From Onchidella celtica (lineage: Eukaryota > Mollusca > Gastropoda > Systellommatophora > Onchidiidae), in the NCBI GenBank assembly GCA_963931925.1, contig OZ007570.1, positions 72,047,921 through 72,111,920 on the forward strand: a stretch of 64,000 nt of DNA, given 5' to 3'. The notes under the pieces were generated by a model. The model saw nothing but the letters and a program-made list of their open reading frames with translations. It was not told the origin of the DNA and did not search any database. The first letter of the stretch is position 1; every line of letters starts with the position of its first letter. Below are positions 44,935-57,534 of this stretch, piece by piece. Both the position numbers and the translations under genes were made by a program.

Positions 44935-46879
44935 ATTTCTTCTATGAATTTTACCCAAAGATGATGTTTGGTTTTGTTGTTGTTGTTTCAATTTCTCCCA
45001 CCGCAATGTGAAGGGAGTCTAATATTATTAATAAAGAAATAAAAATACTGGTCGCCAGCGAATGTACAAAAATTACATTGAAGCTACCTTGAAAATCTTT
45101 AATATCTCAATTAATATTGAAGAGAAAAACGTTCTTTTCCACCTTTCATTATGGCTGCTTGAAAAAGCAAATAAAATTTTATAGATATAGTCCTATTACA
45201 TATTGTATCTTTTTTTTTTAATCTGCTGAAAAAATCACAACACTTTCTTGTGATCAATTCAGTGGGGGATCGAAATCAACATAATTAATACAAAATAACG
45301 TGAGCATCAAGACCTTTCAAAATATGCCCACACACACCGTTACGGCTTCTGATGCACAATGTGATATTTTGTAGAATTTAAGGCTCACCGGTTAAAAAAA
45401 GTCTTTTATTGATGATGTGCTGGAAAAAGACACTAGACAGAAAGTGAAAGTGCCCCAAAAACCTCAGGCTCTTTAGGAGGGCATGAGGTCACGACACACA
45501 GCTTGAGCGACGAGCGATATTAAATGGCAAGTTATTTATCGTCGCTCATAGCGAGCACCTAGCTAGCGGTAATCGCTTGTGGTGTGGACACCTAGTTTAG
45601 GTTTAATGCATTTATTCCCGTCGCTTCACTAAAGTGTAGCTCACCGCTTGGGTCATCGCTAGATATGTGGCCACACACTTATTGGGGTCCGAATGAACTT
45701 TACCGGGTTTTAGGATGGGGACAGTATTAGATCTCCTCCTCGTTGGAAGATTAAATGCGGGTAGGTGTTTTATATTAATTTTTCTTTATGTATCTGATCA
45801 TTACTTGGTGTTTTGTGACTAGCCTCACCCAGAGTGGACGTCAGTCGTAAATGTATCCTTGTAGGGAAGGGAATCTGCGGTTGAGAAATCAAGGGCGTTT
45901 TTTCAGCTTTGGTTCTGAAATTTTGGAAGGGGGGTGGGGGGGGGGGAGGAGCGAGTAATGATCGCTGGAAGAGCTGCAACGATGAAGATAATTTGTAGCC
46001 GAGCCTTGAATATTCTTCATAATTTTGCAAATTTTTCAAATTGTTGGCTGTTGATCTGGGATATGAAGTGTCTCCACGAGTCTCTCTTTCTTTCCGTGAT
46101 CGTCCTACGGCATTTCGCTCTCTCTTGTATGAATTTCGTCATGCTCTGGGTGTTGCGGTTGCTTTTCAAGTCTCAGAAGACTTTCCCGGACCCCAATGGC
46201 TCGTTTGCAGTCTTCCGTGAACCATGGTTTATCTTTACTTGGAGATGCTGAATTCTTGGGGAACCAAGCCTGAGCACCTTCCAATAGAAGCTCCTGGAAC
46301 TGTTCGATCGACTGTACTTTCAGTGGTGGGAATAATTAACTGAGTGCACTTTCGGTGGATCTCTGTCTAATCAGCAAGGGCAAGGTTCCACCCAGTCGGC
46401 AGGACTGTTGGCCGTGATTGGTCCATGCTGAGACAAATTGGAAAGTTGTCTGATCCTTGAAGAACATTCAGAGCAAACCAGGAGTAATCTAAAGAGAATG
46501 TTTTTTGGACTATTTTGAGAACTATGTTTGTGAGCATGCCGGCAGATTGGTGTAGATAGGTTGGGGTTCAGTCATTAAGTCTCCAAGAAGAGCTTCTCCA
46601 CAACCTTACTACGAGGACTGGTTGAAGAGCTGCCCCAGATGGGACTGTGTGCCTTGAATTCCCCCGTAAGGATGTATCGGGGAGGACGTTTGTAGCGTCT
46701 GTGGGCTACCGCCCCTCCCCCCCCCCACGTCGCGCTGTTATTCGTGGAGACATAGGCCGAACTTGGCTCTTCTTGTCTACATCTTCCCCACCCAACCCCC
46801 CTTTTATTGATCGCCCGCACTCGGCAACCCTTCTTGTCGGGAGTTCTTTCCCCCTTTTTTGTTGTTGTTGATACTTGGC

Positions 46880-47225
46880 GGTGTGTTGACCTAGGTCTGA
46901 CCTGTTGTGACAGTTATAGTGCATTCCACAATGTTTCCGAAAGAGTTGTTTACGCCAGGTCGGTCTTGAGTTGGTGTCACCCGATGACGTGTTGCTGTGT
47001 GATTGGATATTTTGTGGGTATACCGAACATACTAGATCGGCCTCGGGCTTGGGAGTTTACTGTGAGAATGTGTATAAATAAGAGCCATGCAAGTCTGAAA
47101 GGTAGTGAGTGTTCAGCATTTCTGTGTTCCTCGTGTGGGTTCGGCTATTCATTTGTATGGGTGTTCCTCTTGTGCCTTCCTAGGACATTATTCATCAATT
47201 CATCGTAGAGTTATTGAATTTAGTG
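46880..47225. other. Unassigned segment within the LINE, with a TATA-like box
   Basis: This sequence has no counterpart in the other LINE copies. It contains GTGTATAAATAAGAGCC near 47070, resembling a promoter TATA element, and may be an inserted LTR-like piece. I could not define ends or a target duplication. Confidence 0.3.
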
Positions 47226-47679
47226 TTCAGTGTTCGACGGTGGATAATTTTGGGGGACGGGAGGTTTGTCCGGGGAAGAGGAGCCCTTTGGATGTTGGGG
47301 GAACTGGGGGTGAAAAGAAGGATGCATCCATGGATTATTCGGGTCTCTCAATTTATCCAGGATTGAAACTTTGTTCGTGGCTCCTAACGCTGAGGAGCTA
47401 CTTGTGGCGTAACATCACGTTGTCTCTTCTGTCTTTGATTTTTCTTTCAAAGTTTTCTTTAGTGACACTTCAGATTTGACATCGGATTAGTGGACGAGGG
47501 AGTTCTGCTGCTATTCCTCTTTTTGTCTGTGGACACTTGTGCTGTTGGTTTCTTCAATGCTGAAGATTTCCCAACCACAGGGGCGTACGTCATTGGCATT
47601 GGTGTCTTTGGTTTCAAAGCCATAACTGCTCCTCTCGCTTGGGGGCGTTTTCGTCCTTGTACTTATTAGCTGAGTTACC

Positions 47680-48195
47680 CGGCCCTGCCAGGGAGAAATA
47701 TCTTTATTACTTATAATGATCTAGATCTAGATATAGGACACAAAGTAAAGTTCCTTCCACAGACAAAGAAATACAATGACAGAATCAATATCGACTCGGA
47801 TTCCGCGCCAACTCTGGAGTTATTTTTTTTTTACCCTTTTCGCTAAAGTTTACAGGCGATCCATGTTTTTGTTAATCCACAATTGTTTCCTTCAGTGAAT
47901 GAACAATGAGGGAAACTGCGACACGGTATTAAAAATAGATCAAAATAGCGTGCCAATGTTCTAAACGCATGGAGTCGGAAGTGTTTGTTGCAAATTTTAC
48001 GTGTGAATTATGCAAAATGAACAAATTACCCAGAGTTCGCAGCATTTTTATATTATCCCCTTACATCACAATATGTCGAATTCTAACCGGTGAGAATTCT
48101 TCCAGAGTTTTGGAGCCCTCCCAAAAAAGGGGCTTCGAGGTAAGAACTTTCACCCTTATCTCCTTTATATTATGATGAACATATTTTCTTCCATC
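47680..48195. other. Unassigned insertion within LINE ORF1
   Basis: LINE ORF1 similarity stops at about 47670 and resumes at about 48195. The roughly 500 bp between is AT-rich and non-coding, with a palindromic stretch GATCTAGATCTAG near 47720. Family and boundaries are unknown. Confidence 0.35.
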
Positions 48196-48344
48196 ATTTT
48201 AAGGCAGCTTTTTGTCGAAGGCGGGGTGGTTGCCTTGACAATTTGGACACTTCGGCTCAGCTGTACAAGGCTTGTCCTCTGAATGGTCCCTGCTGCCGTA
48301 GCGAGTGCAATCTGCTCATTTCTTGCAGTCCGACTTTTCGTGTC

Positions 48345-49815
48345 CATATTCATCATCATCACCATTGCCTTTCTCACCCTGGATCAGGGTATAGGCCACC
48401 AACAAACACATTCCATCCTTCTCTATCATGGGACAGCCCCTTTACATTATTCCAAGTCTTTCCGCTTCGTTGCACATCATTTTCTCTGGCTCTTCCCCAC
48501 GTTCCGCGCGGCCTTCCTCTTGATCTCTTGCCCTGGGGATTCCAATCCAATACCTTCTTCGTGATGCTGTTTACTGGCCTCCTGAGAGTGTGGCCGATCC
48601 ATCTCCATCGCCTACTACCAATTTCCTCTCTGACTGGGCTCTGTCTTGTTCTTTTCCATACAATTTCATTGCTGACCTTGTCTGTCCATCTGATCTTAAG
48701 TAGCTTCCTCAAACATCTGTTGATGAAAACTTGGATTCTCTTTATGCAGGCCTGGGACGCATTCCAAGTCTCACATCCATACAACAGGACTGACTTCACG
48801 TTCGAGTTGAATATCCTCAGCTTTGTTTTTAGAGATATATCCTTGGTTCTCCAAATCTTGCTTAAGGATGTGAAAGCTGCCTGTGCCTTTCCAATTCGTG
48901 CTTTGACTTCTGCCTCTGTTCCTCCCTTATTGTCAATGATACTACCAAGATAGCAGAAGGACTCTACATCTTCCAGTGGTTGATCTCCTACTCTGACTTG
49001 TGCGCTTGGGGGTGCAACATTTTTTAGGACCCTCGACTTCGCAGAATGTATCCTCAATCCAATAGATTCTGAAATTTTGTTTAGAGCTGTAGTCTTTGCT
49101 TGCATCTGGTCGTGTGTGTGCGACAATAGTGCCAAGTCATCTGCAAAATGTAGATCGTCCAGCTGTGTCCATGGGGTCCATTGTATGCCATTTCTTCCTC
49201 CACTGGTGGTTTCTTTCATAAGCCAATCAATCACCAGAATAAACAGAAATGGGGACAGCAAACAACCCTGCCTAACACCAGGCTTGATATCAAAGCTGTC
49301 AGTAAGCTCGCCATCGTGTGCGACTCTGCAACTTGTCCCCTCGTACATGCTCTTGATAAGGTTCACCATCTTCTCTGGGATTCCATAATGTCTCAATATT
49401 CTCCACAGTGTTTCTCTATCGATGCTATCAAAGGCCTTCTCGTAGTCAAGGAAGTTCACTATCAGTTGGGAGGTCCACTCTAGCGACTGCTCTACTATGA
49501 TTCTCAGCGTGGCGATCTGGTCGGTGGTTGATCGATTACTCCTGAAACCAGCTTGCTCCTCACGAAGTTTTGGGTCTGTTGCATTCTGTATTCGCTTGAG
49601 AATAATCCGATTGAAAACCTTTCCTGGAATGGAGAGAAGTGTGATTCCTCAGTAGTTAGTACAATTGCTGAGGTCCCCATTTTTTGGAAGCTTCACGAGG
49701 TGTCCTTCCTTCCAGTCCTTTGGAAACTTGCCTCCGATCCAAATCCTCGAGAATAGTGAGTGCAGACCCTCTGCAGCCCCAGCAGCACCTGCGTTCAGCG
49801 CCTCTGGTGAGACCG
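48345..49815 (-). pseudogene. RTE-like LINE reverse transcriptase (5'-truncated copy)
   Basis: On the minus strand RT motifs run from about 49812: SPEALNAGAAGAAEGLHSLF, FPKDWKEGHLVKLPK, NY then an in-frame TGA then GITLLSIPGKVFN, EEQAGFRSNRSTTDQ, FLDYEKAFDSIDRETL, GVRQGCLLSPFLF, and the active site LHFADDLALLSH. The C-terminal part has CETWNASQ, RRWRWIGHTLRRP and GKRSRGRPRGTW. The open frame from 49459 ends at 48374 (361 residues). The 3' end has a GATGATGATGA simple tail, usual for RTE-group LINEs. The endonuclease half is missing and one nonsense codon is present, so it is dead but fairly young. It is inserted in the ORF1 region of the large I/Nimb-like LINE. Confidence 0.88.
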
Positions 49816-50426
49816 TAATCCGTATTTAATCCACTTTTAAAGGAGCTGGAGGCTTGATTGTATCGAACGTTAGGATGATGGCCATCAGCTCATCTCCTTG
49901 TCGAATTTTGATTCGCCTCGCATGTGTGACAACTTCGGCGTTCTTGACAACGTCCTCTTCACTCTCCTCGTCCAACTCACTGGTGCGGGTGACCCCACGA
50001 GCGGGGGCGAGGCTTCCTCAAAATCGAACATCAGGGATTACCCTTCGAATATTAATTCTAGAATTACTACGCTTTCCAGATCGAGCCCAACTCCAAGTCC
50101 ATTTAGTCAGTTCAGCATTCAATTCTACATCGCTAGCGCTATTCGCGTTTGTTACTGTCTCGAAGGGGTTTTGGATACATTAATTTGTTGTATAAACCCC
50201 CTTCAGATGTTATAAACGAGGTGAGTCAATGTGTGGGGAACATAGCTCTTTGACTCACACTCGGACATTCATACCAAATAACTAAAATAACACAAGAATA
50301 ACTTTTGATCAGGCCTGAAGGGCCATATAATTATAATAGACATTCGACTGCATAATTATGGTAATAATACAATTATAGATATTGCATTAAAGTCAGCAAC
50401 TACAGAAATTCAAGCAAACCTACCTA

Positions 50427-50590
50427 AGTCTTCTGAGACTTGAAAAGCAACCGCAACACCCAGAGCATGACGAAATTCATACAAGAGAGAGCGAAATGCC
50501 GTAGGACGATCACGGAAAGAAAGAGAGACTCGTGGAGACACTTCATATACCAGATCAACAGCCAACAATTTGAAAAATTTGCAAAATAGA
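50427..50590 (+). mobile_element. I/Nimb-like LINE EN-RT linker fragment, plus orientation
   Basis: The plus strand reads NTQSMTKFIQERAKCRRTIT and on, nearly identical to the minus strand of 46175-46010 in the large LINE. It is the only piece of this family that I found in the plus orientation. Confidence 0.7.
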
Positions 50591-51141
50591 AAGATATCGT
50601 AATATTCGCTCTTCAATAGCGACTGCCAAAAGTACGGTTACCTAATAGAGAACCGGTATAGACAATTTCAATTCGATCAGTCTCTATCACATACAATTAG
50701 TATTAGCACATAAGTCAATTGAATGACTGATTCACAAAGCACAGCAGCGCACACTAACAATTCCAATGTAATAAGCTAATGGTAATGTCTAGGCTGTTCC
50801 ACTTTAGGAGTATAAATGTGAATATTGAACACAGCTCCGCTCAAGGCACCATCCGACAACTCCTTACACATCTATTAAATACTTCTATGTCCTGGTCACT
50901 CGTCACAATGGTTGACGGAAAGCTGTCAAAGTTCCTGGCATGTACACGTTACAATAACTCTCACCATTTTCCAGAGAGTTCCAATACAAGCGGTATGCAC
51001 ACTCAAATCTGGTGCATCGAGATTTCGTCACTGTAGAGTTCGTACCAATGCGAGCTATATATCTGTCTTCTCCAACTCAGGCGGGAGGCCACCGTGATCC
51101 ATCACCACTGCCAGTGCTAAGCAATCTGAATCCGCTGAGCA

Positions 51142-51557
51142 TTGATTTGAGGTCTTTATTTTAGGGGGTTCGCTGCCCTTGGCATTTACACCTCACTTTA
51201 CTTGTTTTATTATTTCTTGTTCTGGCGGGGGGGGGGGGGGGGGGGATGATATGGATAAATTTTTAATCTATTAATTTCAATTTTTGCCCGGGCAGCGGCC
51301 TTTCGGCCTGCTCTTTACGATTTCCAACTGCCAAGGTATCTTTAACGTGCGCAACGTGCACACGGGCCCTCCGAATTTTTTCGTCCTTATCCGAGAAGAC
51401 TAGGTATTCGATCCTACCCCCCAATAGGACCAGGGACTTGAAAATATGAGAAAAATCCACTTTCCAACATGCCTGCACTGCCCGGGTTTAGAACCCGGGA
51501 CCCTTGGCATGAGAGGCGAGCACCTTGCCTCTAGACCACCTTGTCCCCACCTTTTAA
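51142..51557 (-). mobile_element. tRNA-derived SINE with 14-bp target duplication
   Basis: It is flanked by direct repeats GAATCCGCTGAGCA (51128-51141 and 51558-51571). On the minus strand a pol III promoter lies near its start: box A TGGTCTAGAGG (51538-51528) and box B GGTTCTAAACCC (51495-51484), in a tRNA-like head beginning GGGGACAAGGTGGTC. The body includes GTTGCGCACGTTAAAGATAC, a word type found in molluscan SINE central domains. A pure G-run of about 18 (51229-51246) lies in the tail half. Confidence 0.85.
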
Positions 51558-52006
51558 GAATCCGCTGAGCAATGGAGTGTGTTAGCTTTTATACCCCCTG
51601 ATGGTTGCTAAGGGTCTCTCTCCCGATTGGTCGATCAGGACCTAGCTAGGACAAACACAAGTTTGTCTTATAGTTAACCCTCACTGCTCTCTCGTTAAAG
51701 GTATGTACACAACTCAAAAAACCTACACTCAAATTCTACATTCCTACTAAGTAAAACAAGAAAGTCTCACGCGCAAACCAAAGTCAAAGGGTTAACTTAT
51801 GTTTACAAAGTCGTGCTCCCACATATACACTACTTAACTCACACATCACTCATCCCCGTTCCACGGGCTCTAAATCCGTGAACTCGGTTAATACTTTCCC
51901 TACCCAGTTAATGAAGGTCATCAGCTAAAAGCGTTTCATGTTCTCCCGAAATAACTAGCCCATGAACTAACATAAAAAAGGAGCTCACGCGGCTCGTGAC
52001 AGTTAC

Positions 52007-53390
52007 TATAGTCCAACACCCTCACCGAAAAGCATCTTTATAGGGACCTACATCTTATAGTAGGGGGGCCAAGCCGTCAAATGGCCGGGAACCTTGCACA
52101 AAAATATATACTCCTCATTTTTCTATAAATGTTAGGAGAACCAATGTGGGCTACTGAAAATGCCGGATATAATGAGATAAAGGGTGGCCACGCTAAGAAA
52201 TTCGTCAAAAACACCCCCTACGTGACGTTACAGATTTGCACTCTTTTCAGCCAAAATGACAGTAATAAAGTTGTACCAAGCCAAATATTAAAGAGATACC
52301 CATGCTTAATATACATCAAATTAAAAAGAATTCAATTTCCTACCACATGAACGTTATTCGTGCTGATTTGTGTTTATTACAAGAGATCTATTGGACAAAA
52401 TCAAAACTATACCCCTTATATCGCTAAACATTGCGAGTCCAATATTTTTTAAAATCTTATAAAATATACCGGGTGGCCAAGGTTGAAGTTTACTGCCTAT
52501 TATCATAGACAAGTACCCATAGAAGTTTTTGAAAAACATAATGCAACAATTTGAAGATCAAATTATTAACAATAGCAGTTATAGTAATACGTCTATTTGG
52601 AGGATCCGCTCTGAACTGCTTCACATGTTTAGAAATGTTAGTACATGTAATCGTACGTTACGTCTGTTGTTGATGCTGAGATATGTATACAATATTGCTA
52701 GCAAGAGTTAGTTGTTTCATTACTGCAGTTCAAGCCAGGTTCATTCATTTTGAATTATATCGGAATGTGCTGTGGAAACAATATGTTAGGGCTTGAGAAA
52801 CAAGTCAAATAATAAACCCCTCTGTGCTGTCCAGTGCGATCTGCAGACAACAGCCAACAAACTATCAAACTTAGCATGGCCTAAGTATACCCTGTTTCGT
52901 AACTGGGTGTATATTGAAAGTTTCCTGCTGGTTTTGAATGAAAATTAAATTCCGGTTCTAGATCCGATCGATGCCACCTGTGAAAATTTGAACGTTTTTC
53001 AATAAATGACGAACTCCAAGACGGCTGCTGCTGAAAAGGTCCGGTGTCCTTCACATTACAATTGAGAACAACTTCAATAGTGGGTGGTTTTTTTTTTTAC
53101 AGTTGGAAATAATCGAGTTTGTAAAAACAAACAGAAGCATATCAAAATAGACATACATACATTTGGTGCCAATTGTTTAATCTTAATTCGAACAAACCAT
53201 TGTTGAATGGGTGAGGGGTGATGCAGATGCATTTAGTCTCCAAATACACCTATAAACTGATCACCACCTCGTCAATACATGTGTAATTCAGGTCATTAAT
53301 GATATTCTTTCATGTCATTACTGTTTCACCAATGCCCCATTACTTCAAACATAGTAACTCCAATGGGATGGGAGAATTCTCATTTTTAGG
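52007..53390. other. Non-coding intron DNA
   Basis: AT-rich with short frames only. No recognised repeat or exon. Confidence 0.5.
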
Positions 53391-53394
53391 TGAG

Positions 53395-55740
53395 TCACAT
53401 CCAATTCACCGATGAGGTAGGAAACTGGTTTTTAGTGGTCTTCAGCTGGATTCGTCTCAGCTGCCACATCCTTAACAGGATTGCTATAGAGGTTGTCTCC
53501 TTTCGTTTGCACAACTGAATACAGGACAGTACATTAGCTTGTGCTGCAGCTCGTTTTGCAACTGCAGCTAAACAGGTTAAGAGCCGTTTTGGAGCTCTTA
53601 GCTGCAGCTCCACAGACCATGTCGTCACAGTGCAGAGGGTTGAAGTTTGTAAATGAGCCACCGGCAATTTTCCACGATAACACCTGATGCTGAACGTCCA
53701 GAAAATGTGTCTGACTCTGTTCATAGATGGTGAAAAGCTGAAGAGCTTTATTGTGGAATACCTCTTGGCTGCAATTTTCGTGCTGAAAAGATGCATTTTC
53801 CCCAAGAATGTCCCCGGCGCCCGATGATGCAGCGAAGCTATGAAGTGAAGCAGAATTCTATGATTTCTTCCTCTGTTTAATACGTGTTCCCAACTCTTGG
53901 AAGACAGAGAACATTACATTTTTAACTTCGTAAGAACTATAGTGTTTCCAGTGACCGCAAACGAGAAAACAGTGTCCCGCCCAGTGAGGATATGAATTGC
54001 AAAGATGTTCAGCATGATGGCTTCGAGGAGGCTGACAAACAATATTAACGGACATGACATTACTGGTTGGCAATAATACTTTCATGAAAGATAGTACATT
54101 GACCAGACGTCTATGCATTTCAACGTGCAGGGTGTTAGCGAGATATGGCAGTACGTCTGTGACGTCTGAGTTGACTTTAAGGTTATGATGCCCATCACTG
54201 ATTTCCTGAATCATGTGATATACCACAATAACACCAGCTTTCTCGTGATTGATAGATGTGTGCTGAATTCCACCTCCCAATTGTACTGGTAGTGGGTCTG
54301 GGCCAATGACATTGCGATGTGTATTAACTGAATGCTACAGAGACCTCACCTGGCTGATAGTCATCGGTCTGATTTGTTCTTCGTACGTAGCAACGGTGAG
54401 AACAAGGGTCTGCTGGGGATGCGACGGCTCTTCTTAGTGTTAATAAAAAGGACAATTATGTCCTCTCTGGATGGGGTGGGGGAGGGGGTATGCAGCAGGA
54501 CTTTCTACTTAGTTTGAAACACTGGTCGAAAACCACATACAGAATACGAGCATTCTCATCACGAAGGATAAGTCCCTTCACCGCTGAAGTGATAAAGTCA
54601 GACACTTTGTTTGGGGAAACTTGTCGCGGCATGGGTCCACAGGCAACACGGATGTCGACGTCTGAAACCCTATAGTGAAATTTTCAGTAGAAATCCTACA
54701 CACTTTGTTTCAACACTGGCTTGCTGGTAGATTGCATTTCCACCATTTGACCAAAGAGAGATGACGACAGTGAGTGAGTTGTAATGGGAACAATGTCTCT
54801 GTTAGGTTACAAACGCGTGCACAGTTGAATTCAGGTTCAATATTTAGCTCAAGAGTGGAAGGTGTATCCCTGGCCCTACCGTGAATCGCACAATAATGTG
54901 TTCTCACAACTTCAGATGACAACTCTCTTTTGCCCAATATTCTACACACTCTGTTCAAAAATTTCATTTTTTTTTTTTTTTGTTCTACCGATGAAGGAAA
55001 AGTACAATCTTTCAAATATTTGCAGTTAAAAACGTAAGAAGATAAGCAATGCATTTGAATACATTTGTTTTCTCCCTCTTGTAAATCTGTCCCTTGCACT
55101 TATGCAGTTTCATATGTGGTTACATAACTTGGCCACCGATAAGTTTATCAGTTTTCTGCTGAAGCCTTGGGAAACGGGGAGGGAGGGGGGGGGGCATTTA
55201 GGTCGTTTCAGTGAAGAGATCTGACCAAATGCTATGCCACGATGCACAGCATGTCTACTGGAAAGAAACCTCTTAACAAGGACAGGATGAAGCCCTGTAC
55301 GAAAGGCAGGTAATACAGTCTGCAGTGTACGTAGCTGTTGTGATCTTCTGCGAAAAAATATGGCAGCAATCAAATGAAAAGGCCAGTCATCTTCCCTTTC
55401 TCTCCCCCCCCCCCCCCCCGACTTTTCTGCCAGTACAAAAACAGTCATGATGGACAATCACTGCGAAACCGTTTGTCCACGATTGCGTAGTCCGTTCACT
55501 TCAGTTTCCTGTTCACGCATGTCTAGGGTCCACCATCTTGCGAATTTAGTGAATTTGGTGGTGAATGCTGATCTCAAGAGGTCTTTGACGACTGATCTCA
55601 GTGCCCAGCTGGCCGCAAGCTGGTCAGTTAGTTTACCGCCCTCCTATCAGCTGGAATTGTACCTCATTCAATATTTCCCAAGATCGAACAGTATCGGGTG
55701 CAGGATCATCGATATTCGGCATCGATATTGTGACGTCACA
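53395..55740 (-). pseudogene. Decayed protein-coding repeat, unrecognised family, copy 1
   Basis: Several minus-strand frames line up in one orientation: 55457-55110 (EDDWPFHLIAAI, LQTVLPAFRTGLHPVLVKRF, LSSRHAVHRG), 55099-54710, 54675-54490, 54280-53858 (INHEKAGVIVVYHMIQEI, VNSDVTDVLPYLANT) and 53805-53395. DNA of 54480-55600 aligns with 61200-62400, so it is repetitive. The order of a WxxHL segment, a RHAVxR segment and, much later, an SDxTDV-like segment resembles a large uncharacterised, transposon-associated protein group of cnidarian and molluscan genomes. I cannot name a function. Frames are broken, so it is a pseudogene. Confidence 0.45.
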
Positions 55741-55749
55741 AGATAGCAC

Positions 55750-57530
55750 ATCAAAGGATCGCTAGTGTAGCAGTACCGTGGGTACCTAGGATCGGTGCTT
55801 ACGAAGGCATTGTTACTGATGATAGCGAAACATTTTGGCCTCTCATAAAAAAAACTCGACTGGCATCATTTGGCATCAAACTGAACCGAGATCAGTAGCT
55901 ATCTGACAACCTAATTCAGCAATAAAATTTTCCATACGTCCAATCGCTAGGCTCAGATAGTCTTACATAGAAGCCACACTCGAATTATATTGCGTCAATT
56001 TGAGAACAATTTGTTGTTAAGAGCTAACAAAAGCACTGAGAGCATCAAAAAGGAAAATTGTTGGTAACAGATTGGTAAAACTATAGAAATTTATTACAGT
56101 GGTATTGGTTGTTCTTAGTACTCAGAATGGCGGAGCAGGAGAAATGAGTGCTATAATTCTTGTATACAAAAAATGTTAGGACGTTTGGAAATTCTAATTT
56201 TATATTTTTGGGGGATTAATGTTACAATTAGCAAATTAAAAAATGTTTATAGCATCTTTCTAAGACATCTGTGGTAAAAACATTTAGATAGTACCATATT
56301 AGTCACTATAAACATGGATCCGAAATGATTTATTCGAAATTTTCAGATTTTTTGATGTGTACAGAGTTCTTAACCCTTTATAATTATTATGCAGAATAAT
56401 GAACAAATAATACATTTGAAGCTTTCAATTCCTGGCCTGCCTATCTGAGAGTAAGTGTGTAGAGTATCAAAGCTTTTGGTAAAAAACTGAGAAAGTAGTG
56501 AATATTTTCTTACGCTACCCCCGTTAAAATTGAGCTATATGATCTAAATAGAATTGGGGACAAAATCGCGTCTGCATACGTAATGCCACCCTTTAGCCAA
56601 ATATATCCGGCAGTTTCTTACGCCCAGGGGATCACTTTAAATGGAAATACAACAAACAAGAGTATATTTTTTAGTGCCAGATTCAACGCTTATTTGAAGA
56701 GATAGAGCAAGTTGGCCCCCTTACTATTATGAGCTGGTCCATAATCAGTGATTAACAAAGACAAAGAAAACTTGACTACACCCAGAAGCTATCTTGAGCA
56801 TAGCCTGTTTTCGTCGACGCGGCCCCGCAGACAGCCGAATAGTGGGCATTAAAAAAAGGATTGTAATCAAAGTTTGACCTGATTTTACATGATATATATG
56901 TTTTTGACTATGCGGTCGTTTTCATCCTAATCGAAAGGTAGAGAGTAGAGTGAAGGAGTTTGTGTGGATTTTGTTTATTTGCTTGTGGTAATTTAAGACT
57001 AATTTACTGTATGCACAGCATGAGCTATCAAAGCATAATAACAAAGTCTAGATCTAGATATAACTGTGATCAAAATCAGTCGAACATATCAAAACATCAC
57101 AAGGCGTGATAGGTCGAGTGAACCTATACCGCAACGGCAGACAGCCACTTTTCCGAAATCCCTCCACATCGTTGTTTCTGCCATTTCATGTTAATGTGTC
57201 CGTTTCGAGAAAATTTATAAGATGGTAGAATAATAAAATCTCTGGCTATGAATATGATGATGAAAATTTTCCGTTTAAATTATGTTTTAAAAAGGGGAAC
57301 AAAAATATGCGTTTATAAGTCTGTTAGTATGAATGAATGGTATTTTCAGATTAGTTTGGCTTGTAAATTGCTGCATTCCTGTCCTGTTGACAAGAATAGT
57401 CTGGGCTTTAGTTTTTGCAATGACTAATACCCGTTTCATTGTTTTAGTCACTGCATTTATAATTATGTAAACATGATGTAGCGATATGTCCTTTAATAAG
57501 GATCTTACTCGTTTAAATTCTGATTACCCT
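55750..57530. other. Non-coding intron DNA
   Basis: AT-rich with no frame above noise and no shared repeat family recognised. Confidence 0.5.
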
Positions 57531-57534
57531 CTGC

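Larger units (their letters stand above)
43424..45678 (+). mobile_element. PIF/Harbinger DNA transposon inserted in the LINE RT
   Basis: The element is flanked by a perfect TTA duplication (43421-43423 and 45679-45681), the standard PIF/Harbinger target. Removing it rejoins the LINE RT sequence across the TTA. Terminal inverted repeats are CAGTGTGGCCACATGTCGAG at the left and, in reverse complement, GTGTGTGGCCACATATCTAG at the right. It carries remains of a HARBI1-like transposase (43870-44934), split by a LINE fragment (about 44208-44745). Most of the N-terminal transposase and the Myb-like gene usual in the group are not seen. Confidence 0.88.
42185..50020 (-). mobile_element. Large I/Nimb-like LINE copy, broken by nested insertions
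   Basis: Read on the minus strand from about 50020: ORF1 pieces (TTGATTGTATCGAACG at 49855 parallels the 9605 copy; zinc-knuckle relic GHEKSDCKK near 48335); an ORF1 C-terminus (47660-47480); endonuclease with ILTGEFKAHSPIWGSSST near 46680; the EN-RT linker (TQSMTKFIQERAKCRRTI near 46130); RT start (about 45800-45682, PGK-like); RT continuing at 43423 with CNYRPIALNSWLCELLERM, then FECGFRTERSSTDH; an RT end (LTLGAFRTSPVKSLYAE near 42620); and the tail to 42185. Reading frames are broken throughout and the YxDD region is missing. The ORF2 protein of such LINEs nicks DNA and reverse-transcribes its RNA. Foreign insertions are annotated separately. Confidence 0.7.
50156..52001 (-). mobile_element. 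Candidate old solo LTR carrying a LINE piece and a SINE
   Basis: On the minus strand the segment starts TGTCACGAGCCGCGTGAGC and ends CCCCTTCGAGACA, and is flanked by GTTAC on both sides (50151-50155 and 52002-52006). TG..CA ends and a 5-bp repeat fit an LTR; the first nine bases equal those of the Gmr1-like LTRs, but the rest is not obviously alike. Removing the SINE (51142-51557) and the LINE piece (50427-50590) leaves about 1.25 kb, close to the length of the Gmr1-like LTRs. Confidence 0.35.

Noticed and set aside
48243-48953. Plus-strand frame of 236 codons
   Set aside because: It is antisense to the RTE-like reverse transcriptase. Its hydrophobic look comes from the reverse complement of that gene.
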